From contig JBCBZE010000174.1 of NCBI GenBank assembly GCA_039815505.1, positions 1 to 7,401 of the forward strand: 7,401 bases of DNA, written 5' to 3'. The DNA comes from CANLWN01 sp039815505. Its GTDB lineage: Bacteria > Bacteroidota > Bacteroidia > Flavobacteriales > Flavobacteriaceae. The position numbers and the translations under genes are program-made. Shown here one piece after another: positions 5,242-7,401 of the stretch (positions are counted from its first letter, which is position 1; the number at the start of each line of letters is the position of its first letter). Below the pieces are notes generated by a model. The model worked only from the letters and a program-made list of their open reading frames with translations, made no database searches and was not told where the DNA came from.

Positions 5242-5628
5242 TTAGTTCAATGCAAAGGGTGCACTGAATTTGAAGGTGGGAATGTATACACGGAATTTTT
5301 CCGTGGAACTAAAATTGACCATATTATAATGTCCCTTCATGGCCCCAATGGGTGAAGCCAAAAGACACCCGGAACTATAGGTGTGGGACTCTCCGGGTTT
5401 GATGACCGGTTTTTTTCCGATGACGCCCTCACCATCCACCATTTCCATTTCATTCAAGGAATCATAGATTTGCCAATGACGGGATGTTAATTGAACGGAA
5501 TGTTTGCTTTGATTTTCTATGGTAATCGTATAACCAAAGGCAAAATGCATTTTGTAGTTCTTGAAGAACGTGCCTTCAAAACTCGTATTTACGGAAACCT
5601 TAATGCCTTTTGTTACCTGCGTTATCAT
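5242..5628 (-). CDS. apaG: ApaG family protein (DUF525)
   Basis: This 128-residue protein is a full-length ApaG, a single immunoglobulin/FnIII-like beta-sandwich domain. Diagnostic stretches are YTITIENQSKHSVQLTSRHW (33-52), the turn DGEGVIGKKPVIKPGE (65-80), and YSSGCLLASPIGAMKGHYNM (84-103), which are the conserved ApaG core. The biochemical function is not settled; the family name comes from linkage to apaH in enterobacteria and from cobalt/magnesium phenotypes, so metal efflux in the annotation name should be read cautiously. It starts at the ATG at 5628, 3 bp after the stop of the DUF3667 gene, which implies co-transcription and perhaps translational coupling. No signal peptide or membrane segment is present, so it is cytosolic. 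No apaH or ksgA partner is nearby. Confidence 0.95.
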   Translation of the reverse strand: MITQVTKGIKVSVNTSFEGTFFKNYKMHFAFGYTITIENQSKHSVQLTSRHWQIYDSLNEMEMVDGEGVIGKKPVIKPGESHTYSSGCLLASPIGAMKGHYNMVNFSSTEKFRVYIPTFKFSAPFALN

Positions 5629-5631
5629 TGC

Positions 5632-6759
5632 TTAATATGTAAATATGCTTCCTGTGAGGAGAAGAACCGCTGAAACTGTTGCTAAAATAAAAAAAATAAT
5701 ATTTAGGAACATATATTTAACAATAGTTTTAAACCTGCCCTGCCCATAGAATTTTCGCATCGATTTATAGAGATAAATGGAAAAAATCAAAAGAAAGATT
5801 CCACCCGTATCTACAGGGAATACGATATCTATTAGAAAGCTAATAATGAGCAAGATAAATAATAAGGATTGATTATGAAAACTAAAAATAAGATGATCGG
5901 TATACGTATACTTTTTTCTGATGTAGACCAACCAGATAAAAACGGCAAACACGGGTAAGAAGAAAAAAATCACGAACGGAAGCTTTGAAATGAGCTCACT
6001 TGCAAAACTTCCAGGCTGTTGCGATACCTTAAGGAAACTTTTGGCGGCATTGAAGGATGTCCTGTTTTCATACGTTTTTTCTATATTATATTTTTTTGAT
6101 AGCTCGCCAAAGGTATAGACGGAATCTTTCCGGAGCAGTGTATTGAAGAAATCCTGTTTTATACTTAAACGCTCCCAAAAGGAGGTGTTTTTAAACGTGT
6201 TGAAGTATTCCGACGGATCATCCAGGATAAGGGAATCCCTTTTATCTATCGTTTGGTTCAAACTCTCATAAAACCCTATCGAGTCCAGCATTTTAAGCCC
6301 CTGTTCCGTTTCCTTGTCCTTTATTTCAAGTTGAAAACCCTTAGCCCCTCCCATGGATATGGGGCTGTCTTTTTGCCCCATTCCAAATCTATCCAATTCA
6401 CCAAAGTTCCCGTTAAAATTCAGCATGAGGAAATAGACGATGGCCAGACTAAGTAAAAAACGAAACGGATTGGTGTAGGAGACCCGCTTTCCGGCCACAT
6501 AATCGGCCGTAATTTTACCAGGTCGTATCAAGAGTGCGGACAAGGTCTTTAAAAGCTTGGAATCATAGGAAATGAGACTGGAAAAGAACTCATCAAAAAA
6601 ATCCTTTAGGGTCAATTTTTTAGTGCTGTTGGCCTGGGAACAGTTAGGGCAATACCTATCGCTCATGTCCAAAGGGTGGCCGCAATTGGTACATTCGGTG
6701 CCCCTATATTTAAGTTGGTATCTTCCTTTGGGTACTATGGCAGGCTTGGTGTCTTTCAT
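5632..6759 (-). CDS. DUF3667 zinc-ribbon integral membrane protein
   Basis: This 375-residue protein begins with a zinc ribbon, CTNCGHPL...RYCPNC (Cys23, 26, 37, 40), followed by the DUF3667 signature: LKDFFDEFFSSLISYDSKLL (51-70), LIRPGKITADYVAGKRVSYT (77-96) and NPFRFLLSLAIVYFLMLNF (97-115, first membrane segment). A long polar insert (116-258) follows, then about four hydrophobic segments near 260-280, 297-316, 319-334 and 348-370. The family is common in Bacteroidota and has no established function. By topology the ribbon should be cytosolic and the insert either periplasmic or cytosolic depending on how many helices span. It lies 26 bp after a T9SS plug-family gene and 3 bp before apaG, so it is likely in one operon with both. 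The ATG at 6759 is the only start that keeps the ribbon at the usual place. Confidence 0.88.
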   Translation of the reverse strand: MKDTKPAIVPKGRYQLKYRGTECTNCGHPLDMSDRYCPNCSQANSTKKLTLKDFFDEFFSSLISYDSKLLKTLSALLIRPGKITADYVAGKRVSYTNPFRFLLSLAIVYFLMLNFNGNFGELDRFGMGQKDSPISMGGAKGFQLEIKDKETEQGLKMLDSIGFYESLNQTIDKRDSLILDDPSEYFNTFKNTSFWERLSIKQDFFNTLLRKDSVYTFGELSKKYNIEKTYENRTSFNAAKSFLKVSQQPGSFASELISKLPFVIFFFLPVFAVFIWLVYIRKKYTYTDHLIFSFHNQSLLFILLIISFLIDIVFPVDTGGIFLLIFSIYLYKSMRKFYGQGRFKTIVKYMFLNIIFFILATVSAVLLLTGSIFTY

Positions 6760-6785
6760 GCAACTACATAAAAGCTAAATATACG

Positions 6786-7401
6786 CTAATTACTTATATT
6801 TCTGGAATTGGCGGAGCCAACGCCTATAATGGCATCAAATTGCCCTCCAAAGTCCCGGTAATAGACCAAAATGGTATAATTGTTCTCGGTGAAATGAAAA
6901 TTACCGCTGATCAGATTCAGGTCAATGGTCCCATCGTCCCTTTCTATGACATATTTATAATTGTAAAAACCTTGCTTTAATTTTAAACGCAACTCCATCA
7001 TGCCATTTTCCTCGTTATAGGTCATTTTGTTTTCTTCGTTGAGGTCGTAGTTATTGTATTTTCCAAACACATATATATTGTCCAGACCAATAACATTGGT
7101 ATAGGGCAAGCTAAAATGTACGTTGGTATATTCGGCCTCCCGGGAGACATCTTCCCCTTGTAGGGTGCGTACCACAAAATCACCGTTGATATCCGGGTAA
7201 AAGGTATAGGATCGGTCCGCACGATATACATTGGTAAAAAGGTGATGGTTGTAAAGTTCTTTAAATTCAATATGTGAGATAACGGAGCTTGGTGCCCTAA
7301 GGTCACTGGTATCGAAATTTAAAAATTCATTGCTGCCAAAGAAAGCCGTTTCTTGATCATACCTGTAAATAAGTTCGGTGCCCAAGGTAAATTGGGGCGG
7401 A
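6786..7401 (-). CDS. Type IX secretion system plug-family protein (DUF5103), N-terminal half off the window
   Basis: The reading frame is open to the right edge, with codons for PPQFT read before a TTG that could be mistaken for a start, so the true start lies outside. The 204 visible C-terminal residues are about half of the usual 400-430. They show the DUF5103 pattern: ELIYRYDQET and EFLNFDTSDL near the beginning, RSYTFYPDINGDFVVRTLQG, then the C-terminal domain YVFGKYNNYDLNEENKMTYN, KQGFYNYKYVIERDDGTIDL, and the ending FTENNYTILVYYRDFGGQFD followed by IIGVGSANS. DUF5103 includes the Plug protein that closes the periplasmic side of the SprA translocon in Flavobacterium johnsoniae. The visible part is beta-rich and matches a periplasmic protein; the signal peptide would lie outside the window. 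It heads the leftward DUF3667-apaG-pruA run. Confidence 0.88.
   Translation of the reverse strand, partial: PPQFTLGTELIYRYDQETAFFGSNEFLNFDTSDLRAPSSVISHIEFKELYNHHLFTNVYRADRSYTFYPDINGDFVVRTLQGEDVSREAEYTNVHFSLPYTNVIGLDNIYVFGKYNNYDLNEENKMTYNEENGMMELRLKLKQGFYNYKYVIERDDGTIDLNLISGNFHFTENNYTILVYYRDFGGQFDAIIGVGSANSRNISN

Noticed and set aside
7383..7385. TTG as the true start of the plug-family protein
   Set aside because: The frame stays open to the window edge with family-like PPQFT before it, and the family is twice this long.

Overview
The window looks like a chromosomal piece of a Flavobacteriaceae-type Bacteroidota. The evidence is a type IX secretion plug-family protein (DUF5103), a Bacteroidota-style 542-residue delta-1-pyrroline-5-carboxylate dehydrogenase, promoters that fit the Bacteroidota -7 element TAnnTTTG, and starts without Shine-Dalgarno sequences but with A/T-rich leaders. 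I cannot name the genus.

Layout: (1) 1-1326 is a redox-regulation pair. A quinone-oxidoreductase-type dehydrogenase runs leftward off the window edge, and an HxlR-family regulator runs rightward. They share a 96-bp intergenic region holding two mirrored promoters and a perfect inverted repeat suited to be the operator. (2) 1338-3297 is an A/T-rich accessory stretch of four small leftward genes: an NTF2-like lipoprotein, a DUF6985-like protein, a C-terminally truncated HD-domain (p)ppGpp-hydrolase-like protein, and an unrecognised 110-residue protein. Its intergenic gaps hold large imperfect inverted repeats, one resembling the fold of a cassette recombination site. (3) 3473-7401 is a more G/C-rich core block, all leftward: DUF5103 plug (5' end off the window), DUF3667 zinc-ribbon membrane protein, ApaG, then pruA, closed by a strong intrinsic terminator at 3473-3509. 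Sampled 60-base lines show the contrast: about 25-28% G+C at 3001 and 2281 against 48% at 4561.

How the genes may work together: the HxlR protein probably senses electrophiles or disulphide stress through its N-terminal cysteine(s) and controls the adjacent oxidoreductase. PruA oxidises glutamate semialdehyde to glutamate in proline catabolism. DUF5103, DUF3667 and ApaG are closely spaced (26 and 3 bp gaps) and are probably co-transcribed, with pruA 83 bp further on and possibly using its own promoter. The accessory stretch looks like an accumulation or cassette-type region rather than one pathway. I found no complete novel system. The most notable points are the mirrored divergent promoter/operator, the attC-like fold at 1847-1973, and the truncated HD gene ending at an in-frame A-AAA-AAA slippery run.
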